64,000 nucleotides of DNA from Sulfurospirillum diekertiae (GTDB lineage: Bacteria > Campylobacterota > Campylobacteria > Campylobacterales > Sulfurospirillaceae): the NCBI RefSeq assembly GCF_002162315.1, contig NZ_CP021416.1:62001-126000 (forward strand). The letters are read 5' to 3'. Shown one piece after another: positions 27,292-37,218 of the stretch; the stretch's first letter is position 1; every line of letters begins with the position of its first letter. The notes under the pieces are model-generated. The model did no database searches. It was not told the origin of the DNA and saw only the letters and a list, made by a program, of their open reading frames with translations. Made by a program: the position numbers and the translations under genes.

Positions 27292-29248
27292 CGAAGCCCC
27301 TAAGGATAAGACACCAAATTCAACAGGGCATCCAACAAAACAACCGCCTCACGCTAACGCTAAAAAACAGGTGAGCCAAAATCCACAAAATGGTGAGGCT
27401 AAAGAGCCTACAACAGAAGCAGGCGAAAAAAAACCACGAAATAATCGAAGACGAAAAGGCAATAAATCTCCAGCCGCCTCAATTGAAGGTAACGAGCTTT
27501 GGCAACGCGATATGAAAAAAGCGATTGAAGCCAATCAAAAAATGCACAAAGATAGACTTAATCGTTCTAACTTAATAGATCAATCATCTAAAGGTAAGAT
27601 TAAAATTACGCCACTTGGTGGATTGGGCGAGATTGGTGGTAATATCTGTGTCTTTGAAACCGATACGTCTGCAATTGTGCTTGATGTTGGTATGAGTTTT
27701 CCTAGTGAAGATATGCACGGTGTCGATATTTTGGTTCCAGATTTCAGTTATTTGCGACAAATTAAGAAAAAAATAGCTGGAATTATTATTTCACATGCGC
27801 ACGAAGATCATATTGGTGCCGTTTCGTATCTCTTTAAAGAGATGCAATTTCCACTTTATGCTACCCCTCTTCCACTTGGGATGTTGGCTAATAAATTCGA
27901 TGAGCATGGGCTCAAAGCTTATAAAAAGTATTTTAGACCTGTTGAAAAACGTAAAATTTATAAAATTGGTGAATTTGAAATTGAATGGATACATATTACA
28001 CACTCAATTATAGATGCCTCTTCCCTTGCCATTACAACAGAAGCTGGAACAATCATCCATACGGGAGATTTTAAAATTGATCATACACCTATTGATGGGT
28101 TTGTAACGGATCTTAATCGTTTTGCAGCCTATGGTGAAAAAGGAGTTCTGTGCTTAATGAGTGATAGTACAAACTCTTATAAAGAGGGTATTACACGCAG
28201 TGAAAGCACGGTTGGAAAAACGTTTGATTCTATTTTTGCAAAAGCAAAAGGTCGGGTCATTATGTCAACCTTCTCTTCTAATATTCACAGAGTCTATCAA
28301 GCCATTGATTACGGATTAAAGTATGGCAGGAAAGTTTCTGTTATTGGTCGTTCAATGGAGCGAAATCTTTTTACTGCAATTGAACTCGGTTATATACAAC
28401 TCGATAAAAGTATTTTTATTGATCCACATGAGGTTAATAAGTATCCAGATAAAGATGTTCTTATTGTTACAACGGGAAGCCAAGGTGAGACTATGAGTGC
28501 ACTTTATAGGATGGCAACCGATGAGCATCGTCATGTAAAAATCAAACCAACGGATCAGATTATTATTTCAGCTAAAGCAATCCCTGGAAATGAAGGCAGT
28601 GTTTCTAAGGTTCTTAATTTTTTACTTAAAAGTGGTGCTAACGTAGCGTACCAAGACTTTAGTGAAATTCACGTGAGTGGGCATGCTGCACAAGAAGAGC
28701 AAAAACTCATTTTACGCTTGGTAAAGCCACGCTTTTTCCTTCCAGTGCATGGTGAATACAACCATATTACCAAGCATAAAGAGACAGCAATGCAGTGTGG
28801 AATTCCTGAGCGCAATATCGTCTTAATGAGCGATGGCGATCAAATCGAAGTGTGTGCAAAATACATGAAAAAAATCAAAACCGTTAAAACAGGTAAAGTG
28901 TTTATTGACAATCAGATCAATGAACAAATTGCGGATGATGTTGTCATCGATCGTCAGAAGCTAGCTGATTCTGGTCTTGTAATGTTAGTAATTCAGTTAG
29001 ATAAAGGTGAGCACAAACTCATCTGTAAACCAAAAATTATTAGTTATGGATTAGTTCCTGACAAAGATGATAAAGCCTTCTCCATTGAAATGGAAGGTGT
29101 TATTGACCAATTTGTTCTTAATGCTAAAGCGGAGCTTTTGGAAAATACAAGAGCTTTGGAAAATGAGATACGTCAAGTTGTGCGAAAGCATATATATAGA
29201 CAAATGAAAAAATATCCAACGATCGTACCAACGATCTTTATGATGTAG
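27251..29248 (+). CDS. rnj: Ribonuclease J
   Basis: RNase J is the main mRNA and rRNA processing nuclease in Campylobacterota, which lack RNase E. A metallo-beta-lactamase core with SHAHEDH as metal motif and a beta-CASP domain follow an unusually long (about 115 residues) disordered, Lys/Gln/Asn-rich N-terminus, as known in Helicobacter pylori. At 665 residues it is typical for the phylum. Start ATG overlaps rsmA. Confidence 0.95.
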   Translation: MMQENEVTQQQNSNEAPKDKTPNSTGHPTKQPPHANAKKQVSQNPQNGEAKEPTTEAGEKKPRNNRRRKGNKSPAASIEGNELWQRDMKKAIEANQKMHKDRLNRSNLIDQSSKGKIKITPLGGLGEIGGNICVFETDTSAIVLDVGMSFPSEDMHGVDILVPDFSYLRQIKKKIAGIIISHAHEDHIGAVSYLFKEMQFPLYATPLPLGMLANKFDEHGLKAYKKYFRPVEKRKIYKIGEFEIEWIHITHSIIDASSLAITTEAGTIIHTGDFKIDHTPIDGFVTDLNRFAAYGEKGVLCLMSDSTNSYKEGITRSESTVGKTFDSIFAKAKGRVIMSTFSSNIHRVYQAIDYGLKYGRKVSVIGRSMERNLFTAIELGYIQLDKSIFIDPHEVNKYPDKDVLIVTTGSQGETMSALYRMATDEHRHVKIKPTDQIIISAKAIPGNEGSVSKVLNFLLKSGANVAYQDFSEIHVSGHAAQEEQKLILRLVKPRFFLPVHGEYNHITKHKETAMQCGIPERNIVLMSDGDQIEVCAKYMKKIKTVKTGKVFIDNQINEQIADDVVIDRQKLADSGLVMLVIQLDKGEHKLICKPKIISYGLVPDKDDKAFSIEMEGVIDQFVLNAKAELLENTRALENEIRQVVRKHIYRQMKKYPTIVPTIFMM

Positions 29249-29256
29249 GAAATGGT

Positions 29257-30222
29257 ATGGAAGATTTTAAAGCCATAGCCAAAGAAGTGTTAGAGCTTGA
29301 AGCTAAAGAGTTACTTAATGCAGCTGGAATGATTGGCAATGAAATAGGTGTAGCAACAAACTTAATTGCTAACATCAAAGGCAAATTGATCGTAACAGGT
29401 GTGGGGAAAAGTGGACTGATTGGAGCAAAAATTGCTGCAACACTTGCAAGTACAGGTACCAGTAGTTTTTTCTTACATCCCACAGAAGCTATGCATGGTG
29501 ATCTCGGAATGGTGGGAAAAGACGATGCCGTGCTTGCCATTAGCTACAGTGGTGAGAGTGAAGAGCTTATTAAAATATTACCACACATTAAGCGTTTTGA
29601 TATCCCTCTTATTGGTATGGCGCGTTCTCGTGAGTCCTCTTTAGGACATTATAGCGACGTCTTTTTGCCATTACATATCGAAAAAGAAGCGTGCCCATTG
29701 GATGCTGCACCAACATGTTCGACAACACTCACATTGGCACTTGGTGATGCGTTAGCTGTTTGCTTGATGAAGAAGAAAAACTTTCAAAAAGAGGATTTTG
29801 CTTCATTTCATCCAGGTGGAAGTTTGGGGAAGCGTTTGTTTGTTAAAGTAAAAGATTTGATGCTCACCAAGGAGCTCCCAATCATTCATAAAACAACCAA
29901 ACTCAAAGAGGCTATTCTTAAAATGAGCGAGGGAAGACTGGGAAATGTGCTGATTACCGATCAAAACAATCATTTAATAGCCGTTTTAAGCGATGGCGAT
30001 TTACGCCGTGCGTTGATGCGGGATGATTTTAGTATGGATGCAACCGCATATGAATATGCAACAAAAAGTCCTAAAAAACTAGACGATGAGACGCTATTAG
30101 CCAGTGATGCTTTAGCGTTTATCGAAAAGTACAAAATACAACTGGTCGCCATCACGGATAAAGTCGGTGTGCTTAAAGGGGTGTTACATATCCACGATTT
30201 AGTGGAAGCAGGAATAAAATAA
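29257..30222 (+). CDS. kdsD: Arabinose-5-phosphate isomerase
   Basis: KdsD makes the precursor of KDO for lipopolysaccharide. An N-terminal SIS domain (VTGVGKSGLIGAKIAATLASTG) is followed by two CBS domains (VKDLMLTKELP..., AYEYATKSPKKL...). The 321 residues fit KdsD/KpsF. It is 8 bases after rnj and directly joined to the next gene, so all are in one transcript. Confidence 0.93.
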   Translation: MEDFKAIAKEVLELEAKELLNAAGMIGNEIGVATNLIANIKGKLIVTGVGKSGLIGAKIAATLASTGTSSFFLHPTEAMHGDLGMVGKDDAVLAISYSGESEELIKILPHIKRFDIPLIGMARSRESSLGHYSDVFLPLHIEKEACPLDAAPTCSTTLTLALGDALAVCLMKKKNFQKEDFASFHPGGSLGKRLFVKVKDLMLTKELPIIHKTTKLKEAILKMSEGRLGNVLITDQNNHLIAVLSDGDLRRALMRDDFSMDATAYEYATKSPKKLDDETLLASDALAFIEKYKIQLVAITDKVGVLKGVLHIHDLVEAGIK

Positions 30223-31041
30223 ATGGAATTAATGAGACTAAATAAAATGATTTCGCATAACACGCACTACTCAAGGCGTGAGGCGGATGAACTCATCAAA
30301 GCAGGACAGGTTAAAGTGGATGGTATTGTTGTCCAAGACCTTTCAACGCAGGTGAGTTTTAAAAATAAAATCGAACTAGGCGGTAAAGCCCTTTTTGAAA
30401 AACACGGTTATTCCGTGATTGTGTATCACAAACAAAAGGGTGAGTTAGTGAGCAAAAAAGATGACCGTGGTCGTAGAACCATCTACGATACATTGCCTGC
30501 ACAATTTGGTCATTATCTCAGCGTAGGAAGACTTGATTTTGCCAGTGAAGGTTTACTGCTTTTGTGCGATTCTCCCTCTGTCGTTTCTGCTTTAATGCAT
30601 GGCGATTTAGAGCGTGTGTATTACGTTAAAATCAACGGCATGATTACACCTGCTATGGAAAAGGCGATGCAAGAAGGTCTCTTCCTTGAAAATGCACGCA
30701 AAGGTGGGCATTCCCACAGTGAGATTCGTTCTATGGATTTTGCACCCTTTGTTGCATATCGTATTATCAAAAACAACCCAACCTTCTCAACGATAAAAGT
30801 GACCATTAATGAAGGTAAGAACCGAGAGCTTAGACGTTTCTTTGGTTACTTTGATGTGGATGTTGTTGATCTCAAACGTGTCAGTTATGGCAAGGTTGAT
30901 TTAGGCATGCTCCGACCTGGTAAACACCGTTATTTTGATGGCGGTGAATATGCTGCTCTTAGAGATTATCTTGAATATATCAAAAAAGATAATGGCAAAA
31001 TTCCAGTAGCTGATGAGGACGACGAGGACGATGATCAATAA
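30223..31041 (+). CDS. Pseudouridine synthase, RsuA/RluB/RluE/RluF family
   Basis: An S4 domain (MRLNKMISHNTHYSRREADEL) precedes the catalytic block GRLDFASEGLLLL with the nucleophilic Asp, and INEGKNRELRRFF is a family motif. The target may be 23S or 16S rRNA. The C-terminal tail is strongly acidic (DEDDEDDDQ). It begins one base after kdsD ends and overlaps rarA by 11 bases. ATG 30232 is an alternative start. Confidence 0.9.
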   Translation: MELMRLNKMISHNTHYSRREADELIKAGQVKVDGIVVQDLSTQVSFKNKIELGGKALFEKHGYSVIVYHKQKGELVSKKDDRGRRTIYDTLPAQFGHYLSVGRLDFASEGLLLLCDSPSVVSALMHGDLERVYYVKINGMITPAMEKAMQEGLFLENARKGGHSHSEIRSMDFAPFVAYRIIKNNPTFSTIKVTINEGKNRELRRFFGYFDVDVVDLKRVSYGKVDLGMLRPGKHRYFDGGEYAALRDYLEYIKKDNGKIPVADEDDEDDDQ

Positions 31042-32233
31042 CTTCGCCCTCTTCTTTCGCCCTAAGGTGATTGAGGAGTTAGCTGGGCAAAAACATCTCA
31101 GTAGTGCAAGTAGCCCTTTTCGGAAGCTGTTAAAATCAGGTTCAATGAGCCATTCTCTTTTCTTTGGCCCTGCGGGTGTTGGGAAAACAACGTTAGCGCG
31201 TATTGTCGCTAACGAGTTACAACTTCCTTTTTACGAGTTAGACGCAACTAGCGTTAAAGTAGAAGAGATTCGCAAGATTCTCTCTCAACACCGAGGTTCA
31301 TTTCAAAAGCCACTCATTTTCATTGATGAAATTCATCGTCTCTCTAAAACCCAACAAGAAGTTCTGTTATTACCAATGGAAAACCATGAAGCGATTATCA
31401 TTGGTGCTTCCACCGAAAACCCCTACTTTGTTCTTAGTTCTGGCATACGTTCGCGTATGATGCTCTTTGAATTCTATCCGCTTGATGAAGACGATCTTAA
31501 AGCGATTATCAAACGGGTTCGTGAAACGATCACATTTGAGATAGATGAAGAGGCCATAGCGTATTTGATCAGTTCCAGTGCAGGCGATAGCAGAGCACTG
31601 TTAAATTTACTTGAATTTGCACTCAAAGTAGATTTACATGTAACGCTTGAAACCCTCAAAAATTTACGTCCGAGTGCTTTAAAAGATGGTGTTAGTTCGG
31701 ATAACACACATTATAATTTGATTAGTGCAATGATCAAAAGTGTCAGAGGTTCAGACGTGGATGCAGCACTCTATTATCTTGCCCGTCTCATTGATGGTGG
31801 AGAGAGCCCTGATTTCATCGCAAGAAGGCTTGTTATCCTTGCCAGTGAAGATATTGGCAATGCTAACCCTAATGCGCTTAATTTGGCTTCTAGTACGCTT
31901 CTAAGCGTGAGTAAAATTGGTTATCCCGAAGCACGTATTATTTTATCGCAATGTTTGATTTATCTTGTCTGTAGCCCTAAATCCAATAGTGCTTATTTAG
32001 CAATCAATAATGCGTTAGCGTATGTGAAAAACGAAAAAGCTCTGAAAGTACCAGCGCATCTGAAAAGCCCTTCGCCTAAAGGGTATTTGTATCCGCATGA
32101 TTTTGGTGGGTGGGTAGAACAAAAATATTTAGAGAAGCCTCTTCATTTTTATGATAATTTGTCGATAGGGTATGAGAAAACACTTTCTGAATGGCTGATT
32201 AAGATTAAAACAAAAGATAACAAACAATCGTAA
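31031..32233 (+). CDS. rarA: Replication-associated recombination protein A (AAA ATPase)
   Basis: RarA (MgsA) acts at stalled replication forks. Walker A FGPAGVGKTT lies near residue 48 and Walker B FIDEIHR near residue 97; ASTENP is the sensor 1 region, and the C-terminal helical domain with YLYPHDFGGWV is typical. ATG 31031 (MINNFALFFRP) was chosen over an earlier in-frame ATG, because the family begins there. A TTACATGTAA codes for Leu-His-Val at 31634-31643. Confidence 0.94.
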   Translation: MINNFALFFRPKVIEELAGQKHLSSASSPFRKLLKSGSMSHSLFFGPAGVGKTTLARIVANELQLPFYELDATSVKVEEIRKILSQHRGSFQKPLIFIDEIHRLSKTQQEVLLLPMENHEAIIIGASTENPYFVLSSGIRSRMMLFEFYPLDEDDLKAIIKRVRETITFEIDEEAIAYLISSSAGDSRALLNLLEFALKVDLHVTLETLKNLRPSALKDGVSSDNTHYNLISAMIKSVRGSDVDAALYYLARLIDGGESPDFIARRLVILASEDIGNANPNALNLASSTLLSVSKIGYPEARIILSQCLIYLVCSPKSNSAYLAINNALAYVKNEKALKVPAHLKSPSPKGYLYPHDFGGWVEQKYLEKPLHFYDNLSIGYEKTLSEWLIKIKTKDNKQS

Positions 32234-32263
32234 AAAGGTTCATACTATGATAGGGATATTGTA

Positions 32264-34150
32264 ATGGATATTTCTACTACTTCTCTTCTTACAAATCAAC
32301 TGCAGACTCTTGATCCAAAAGCAACTGCCAAAGAGAATGCCACAAAAATTATTCAAGAAAGTGCGAATATCCCTCTTTCGATTACAGCCCAAAAAACTAC
32401 AACGACACCCAATAATGCACAAGACGTCATTGGTCAATTGCTAGGAAGTGCCGTGAACGAGGCTAAATCCAAGAGTGCTATTTTTGAGATATTACAGAAC
32501 AATCAGCTTTTTAAAAATATGGGTAATTTTGCTGAAGATATTAAAAATCTAAGTTCTCTTGTTAAAATGGACTCGACTATTGCAAAACCATTAGCTCTTT
32601 TACAGCTATTCTCGAAAAATATTGAACAGATAGATGTGAAAATGCTACAAGAACAAATTCAAAACTCTGGAATATTTTTTGAATCAAAATTATCAAATAT
32701 TGTAACTCAAAAAGGAGTCCAAGATACGCTTCAAACGCTAGCTTCTGCTCTCCAAGAGCATTTCAGTCAAATGAATACAAAGACGGTCATTCCACTTTTA
32801 AAAGAGATCAATGTCATTATGGATCATTTAAATTCAACACAAAATATCTCTTCAAAAGAGGGGCAAGCAAGCCTTAAAATGCTCCTTGATCTTTTCCGTC
32901 AAAGTGTCAAACAGGAACTTTCCTCTGAGGGAAATTCTGTTTTCAAAGAGGTGTATCAAAATGTACAAAAGCTGGATTATGCTATTAAACAGATGGATTT
33001 AATTGCTTCAAAAGTTGAGAATTATCCACTAGATATGAAGGTTGAAGAAAACTTTAGTACACAGGTCAAAGTTATTTTAGAAATGCTCAAAGAAAATCTC
33101 AGTGCTCTTCAGCTTGATGATCTTCAACCTCAGATTGACCAATTACTCACAAAAGGAAGTCTTTTAAAAGAGAGTAACAGTGTTTCCCTCCCCTCAAGTG
33201 AATTATTAGCAACACCGCTTACTGTTTCAAAGGATGAAGGAGCTTTGAAAATACCTCCTCAACCTAATGTTATAAAAGCAGAAGATATGGGACAACCTGT
33301 AGAAAAACGGTTAATGGAAAATACTGTAGAGGAGATAGAGGGATCGACTTTATCAAAGGAAGCGTTGGTTCTTAAGACAGAGAGTACGTTCCTCTCTTCT
33401 GCGATGGCAACAGCAGTGATGAATGGTGCTGTCACTAAAGCTCCCGAGACGACAGAAGAAGCCTTAAAAATGGTTGCTAATCGTATTAAGCAACAAATCG
33501 AGATTCTTGATCCTAAAAGTGTTCAACAGTCTGATTTTGTTGATAAGAGCACCATTTTAGAGCAAAAAATTCATGGGTTGATCAAACCAGAGCTTTTTGT
33601 TGGTAAGGCGATTGCACAAAAACTCTCACTTGACCCAACGGATGTAGAGTTGCTCAGTGATATGAAAGGTGTGTTGACCAAGCTTAGCGACAATCTTCAA
33701 ACATCACCTCAAAATAAGGAAGCATTGGAAATTACCAATCGCCTCCTAACACAAATTGAGTATCATCAGTTAGTTTCGTACGTGAGTAGTTCCACGCATT
33801 TATATGTGCCTTTTAGCTGGGATGGGCTTCAAGGTGGCTCCATGATGATGAAACAATCTAGCGACAATAATTTTCACTGCCAGATTGATCTTAATCTTGA
33901 AGCCTATGGCAAGCTTAATATGATGCTGGTACTCTCAGGAGAGAAGTATATTGATATCTCAATTGCGGTACAAAAAAAAGAGTTAAGCGAAAAAATAACT
34001 CAGCAATTAAATAATCTTAAGCAAGCATTTAATGAAGTTGGATTGATAACAGGCAATGTCAAAATGCTTGAATACAAAGATGTGAGCACAGTCAAAAATG
34101 ATTATTTTAGTGGTGAAAAACTTCAATTTGGGATTAATATAACCATATGA
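32264..34150 (+). CDS. FliK-like flagellar hook-length control protein candidate
   Basis: A 628-residue, Gln/Ser/Leu-rich protein with a long helical, probably unstructured N-terminal part and a globular C-terminal 130 residues (YVPFSWDGLQGG, then FHCQIDLNLEAYGKLNMMLVLSG...) resembling the Flg_hook/FliK C-terminal domain. The next gene, overlapping by ATGA, encodes an FlhB-C-terminal-like protein; FliK acts on FlhB to switch export substrate, so the pairing supports the call. No other flagellar genes are here. Similarity is weak, so I keep the symbol empty. Confidence 0.6.
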   Translation: MDISTTSLLTNQLQTLDPKATAKENATKIIQESANIPLSITAQKTTTTPNNAQDVIGQLLGSAVNEAKSKSAIFEILQNNQLFKNMGNFAEDIKNLSSLVKMDSTIAKPLALLQLFSKNIEQIDVKMLQEQIQNSGIFFESKLSNIVTQKGVQDTLQTLASALQEHFSQMNTKTVIPLLKEINVIMDHLNSTQNISSKEGQASLKMLLDLFRQSVKQELSSEGNSVFKEVYQNVQKLDYAIKQMDLIASKVENYPLDMKVEENFSTQVKVILEMLKENLSALQLDDLQPQIDQLLTKGSLLKESNSVSLPSSELLATPLTVSKDEGALKIPPQPNVIKAEDMGQPVEKRLMENTVEEIEGSTLSKEALVLKTESTFLSSAMATAVMNGAVTKAPETTEEALKMVANRIKQQIEILDPKSVQQSDFVDKSTILEQKIHGLIKPELFVGKAIAQKLSLDPTDVELLSDMKGVLTKLSDNLQTSPQNKEALEITNRLLTQIEYHQLVSYVSSSTHLYVPFSWDGLQGGSMMMKQSSDNNFHCQIDLNLEAYGKLNMMLVLSGEKYIDISIAVQKKELSEKITQQLNNLKQAFNEVGLITGNVKMLEYKDVSTVKNDYFSGEKLQFGINITI

Positions 34151-34425
34151 ATACGCCAACTCCAAAAACACAAAAAGCCGTTGCACTTAAATACGATCGT
34201 GAAAAAAGTGCTGCACCAAAAGTGGTTGCTTCTGGTAAAGGTGAAGTTGCCAATAATATTATCAAATTAGCTCAAGAACACGATATATTTATTAAAAAAG
34301 ATGCTGATTTGGTTGAGCTTCTCTCAAAAATCGAGATTAATAAAGAGATCCCACCAATGTTGTATAAAGCAGTTGCCGAAGTCTTTAGTTTTATCTATAA
34401 AATCACGAATGATAAACGAAAATAA
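34147..34425 (+). CDS. FlhX-like protein, homologue of the FlhB C-terminal domain
   Basis: A 92-residue soluble protein matching the cytoplasmic domain of FlhB/YscU export proteins after the NPTH cleavage site: AVALKYDREKSAAPKVVASGKG, then ELLSKIEINKEIPPMLYKAVAEVFSFIYKI. Stand-alone copies (FlhX, FhlB) are known in Campylobacterota and can replace the cleaved part of FlhB. It overlaps the FliK-like gene by 4 bases. A 16-base palindrome TCTTTACATGTAAAGA follows the stop. Confidence 0.85.
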   Translation: MNTPTPKTQKAVALKYDREKSAAPKVVASGKGEVANNIIKLAQEHDIFIKKDADLVELLSKIEINKEIPPMLYKAVAEVFSFIYKITNDKRK

Positions 34426-34454
34426 TCTTTACATGTAAAGAAGAGGAGATACTC

Positions 34455-34742
34455 ATGTTTGCTGTTATTTTTAGAGCAACAGTGAAAGAAACGGATAGTG
34501 AATATAGAATAATGGCAAACAAATTAAGAAAATTAGCTTTTGAAACTTATGGTTGTTTAGATTTTGTAGCAGTTTGTGAAGGTGATCAGGAGATTACAAT
34601 CTCGTATTGGGAAAGTAAAATGGCAATTAAAACGTGGAAAGAAAATGCTGAGCATCTCATCGCTCAAGAACTTGGTCAAAAGCGATGGTATAGCTCTTAT
34701 AATGTTCAAATCGTCGAAGTAAAACACGAATATCGATTTTAA
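34455..34742 (+). CDS. Antibiotic biosynthesis monooxygenase (ABM) domain protein
   Basis: A 95-residue single-domain ABM-fold protein: MFAVIFRATVKETD at the start, AFETYGCLDFVAVCEGDQEITISYWES in the middle, WKENAEHL near the end. Such dimers include haem-degrading and quinone-modifying enzymes; the role here is unknown. SD GAGGAG lies 9 bases upstream. The stop overlaps that of the convergent ydcF-type gene. Confidence 0.82.
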   Translation: MFAVIFRATVKETDSEYRIMANKLRKLAFETYGCLDFVAVCEGDQEITISYWESKMAIKTWKENAEHLIAQELGQKRWYSSYNVQIVEVKHEYRF

Positions 34743-35527
34743 ATACCTCTAAATTTCAAGCTAAACAGTCCCATATATTCATGTAGTGCCACATAGCTTT
34801 TATAAAAAGCATGGGCATTAGGAAGATAGTCCCACTCATCTTTTGTTTTTGCATTGATTTTAAAGTTGGTTGCAGCGGGGATGACCTTAAACCCAAAGTG
34901 CTCATAAAGTCTAATAGAACGCTTCATATGATACGCAGAGGTGACAAGGTAGATCGTTGGTTCTTTTAATCCTGCTTTTTCAAATGCAACTTTGCTCAGT
35001 TCGGCATTTTGATACGTATCAATGCTCTTATCTTCAACATGCAAAGAGAACTCTTTAGCATTAAGGCTCTTAGATGTGGGCGTTGGAATTTCCAAATAGA
35101 GTTTGAGCTCTTTGAGGCTATCTAAAAACGCATCGCTTTCTAAATACTCTTTACTGGTACCTCCCCCACTAAATAAAAGTGGTAAATTGTTCGATTTTGC
35201 AACCATCAATCCCCACATCATACGCTTATAGGCGTCGGTGCTTAAAGGTAAATTTGCTACTCCTTTGGTATTTCCCCCACCTAAAACAATAACAGCATCT
35301 ACAGAGGTCTGTTTTTCAAGTGGCTTATTAAAGGGAGTTTCTAAGGGGGCAAGAAGCCAATCGGCAACATACGTTGTACTCAAAAGATAAAAAATAATAG
35401 CATTGCCAAGAAAAAGAGACGAAAAACGTTTGGCATAAAATGAGGCGAGTAAAAAGAAGACAATAAAAATACCTGGTGGCAAAACCAGGTATGTAAAGAG
35501 TTTTGAGAGAAAGTAAATGCTACTCAT
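34739..35527 (-). CDS. YdcF/ElyC-type DUF218 membrane protein
   Basis: A 262-residue protein with two N-terminal membrane helices (about residues 8-28 and 36-56) and a DUF218 domain: VDAVIVLGGG, LLFSGGGTSKEYLES, SIDTYQNAELSK and LVTSAYHMKRSIRLYEH. Members such as ElyC and SanA act in envelope and undecaprenyl-linked metabolism. Starts by TAATG overlap with the purM stop. Confidence 0.87.
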   Translation of the reverse strand: MSSIYFLSKLFTYLVLPPGIFIVFFLLASFYAKRFSSLFLGNAIIFYLLSTTYVADWLLAPLETPFNKPLEKQTSVDAVIVLGGGNTKGVANLPLSTDAYKRMMWGLMVAKSNNLPLLFSGGGTSKEYLESDAFLDSLKELKLYLEIPTPTSKSLNAKEFSLHVEDKSIDTYQNAELSKVAFEKAGLKEPTIYLVTSAYHMKRSIRLYEHFGFKVIPAATNFKINAKTKDEWDYLPNAHAFYKSYVALHEYMGLFSLKFRGI

Positions 35528-36522
35528 TAGAGCATAATGGCACTACGTTCGCCAGCTTTAAGTTCACCGATGATATAACCATCACTGTTTGCAAGGACAT
35601 CATTGACATTTTCAGGACTCACCACAAGAATCATCCCTACTCCCATGTTGAACGTACGGTGCATTTCACTCTCCTCAACGTATTGACTCATAAAGTTAAA
35701 GACAGGAAGTGTTTTAATTTTTGATTTGTAAACATGCGCTTGTAAGCCTTCCGGAAGAACGCGAGGGAGGTTCTCAACAATACCACCGCCAGTGATGTGC
35801 GCTAAAGCGTTGATTTTAGACTTAAGTGTTTTAAAAAGCTTCACATAAATGCGTGTCGGGGTTAAAAGTGTTTCGATGAGCGGTTTGCCATCAAACTCGG
35901 TATCAAAAGTATAACCGAGCTTGTCAAAGAAGAGTTTACGTACCAGAGAAAAGCCATTAGAATGAACACCTGAGCTTGGAAGAGCAATGAGAATGTCTCC
36001 TGCTTTGACGTGTGGTAAGCGGTTCATTTCGTCTTTTTCAGCGATACCGACTGCAAAACCAGCAAGATCAAAATCTTTACTGTGGTACATGCCAGGCATT
36101 TCAGCTGTTTCGCCACCGATGAGTGAACATTCCGCTTGAATACAACCCTCTGCAATCCCTTTAACAATGCTTACCGCAGCATCAATTTCAAGTTTGCTCA
36201 TAGCATAGTAGTCAAGAAAAAAGAGTGGTGTTCCAAAGTTACAGATAAGATCATTCGCACACATCGCAACAAGGTCAATGCCAACTGTGTCGTAAATACC
36301 TGAATCAATCGCTAGTTTGAGTTTGGTTCCAACGCCATCTGTTGCACCTAAAATGACAGGTTTTTGATAGCCTGATGGCAACTCGTAGGCTCCAGCGAAT
36401 GAACCAATACCTCCGATGACATTTTTATCAAAAGTAGATTTGACCAGTGGTTTTATATTTTCGACAAATTGGTTTCCCGCGTCTATATCGACACCAGCGT
36501 CTTTGTAGCTGACTGTGCTCAT
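35527..36522 (-). CDS. purM: Phosphoribosylformylglycinamidine cyclo-ligase
   Basis: PurM makes aminoimidazole ribotide in purine synthesis. YKDAGVDIDAG at the start, GATDGVGTKLKLA and MCANDLICNFGTPLFFLDYYA, and the HITGGGIVENLPRVLP block are diagnostic. The 331 residues are standard. It is divergent from coaE and upstream of the DUF218 gene. Confidence 0.97.
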   Translation of the reverse strand: MSTVSYKDAGVDIDAGNQFVENIKPLVKSTFDKNVIGGIGSFAGAYELPSGYQKPVILGATDGVGTKLKLAIDSGIYDTVGIDLVAMCANDLICNFGTPLFFLDYYAMSKLEIDAAVSIVKGIAEGCIQAECSLIGGETAEMPGMYHSKDFDLAGFAVGIAEKDEMNRLPHVKAGDILIALPSSGVHSNGFSLVRKLFFDKLGYTFDTEFDGKPLIETLLTPTRIYVKLFKTLKSKINALAHITGGGIVENLPRVLPEGLQAHVYKSKIKTLPVFNFMSQYVEESEMHRTFNMGVGMILVVSPENVNDVLANSDGYIIGELKAGERSAIML

Positions 36523-36612
36523 GGATATGCCTTTAGTGAGGTTATTGTTTAATAGATTTTAACAAAACTATGTTAAAATCGTTATAAAAATAGTCAAAGG
36601 TATTAGGATTAA

Positions 36613-37218
36613 ATGGCGTATGAACATGCAATTGTTTTAACAGGTGGAATAGCCACAGGCAAAAGTACTGTTTCGTCGATGCTAAAGTCGCATGGATTTG
36701 AAGTGATCGATGCAGACGTAATCGCGAAAGAGGTTTTACCTTTACATGTAAAAGAGGTTGAAACTCTTTTTGGAGATCGTGTTATTCGCAATGGATCAAT
36801 TGATCGCAAAGCACTTGGCGCACTGATTTTTAACGATAAGAAGGAGCGTGAAAAACTCAATACTTTTTTGCATCCGTTGATTCGACAAGAGATTTTTAAG
36901 CGATGTGATCAGTTAGAAGAGAAGAAAAAGCCTTATATCATCGATATTCCACTCTATTTTGAAAGCGATGGCTATGCCTGCAAATTAGTTGCTGTTGTGT
37001 ATGCTCCTGTTGAAGTGCAACGAAAACGGTTAATGATTCGAGAAGATTTTAGCAAAGAAGAGGCACAAAAACGAATCGATGCTCAAATTAGCATTGAAGA
37101 AAAGAAAATCTTAGCCGATTTCCTCATCAATAATTCTTTTGATATGAAATTTTTAGAGAGTGAGATCGAAAAATTTATTAAATTTGTACGGGGTACGTAT
37201 GCAAATCGCAAAATATAA
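36613..37218 (+). CDS. coaE: Dephospho-CoA kinase
   Basis: CoaE phosphorylates dephospho-CoA to coenzyme A. P-loop GGIATGKST lies at residues 11-19, IDADVIAKEV and IDIPLYFE follow as expected. The 201 residues are standard. AGGATTAA precedes the ATG. The end overlaps dapF by 20 bases. TTTACATGTAAA occurs in the coding sequence (36741-36752), reading Leu-His-Val. Confidence 0.95.
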   Translation: MAYEHAIVLTGGIATGKSTVSSMLKSHGFEVIDADVIAKEVLPLHVKEVETLFGDRVIRNGSIDRKALGALIFNDKKEREKLNTFLHPLIRQEIFKRCDQLEEKKKPYIIDIPLYFESDGYACKLVAVVYAPVEVQRKRLMIREDFSKEEAQKRIDAQISIEEKKILADFLINNSFDMKFLESEIEKFIKFVRGTYANRKI

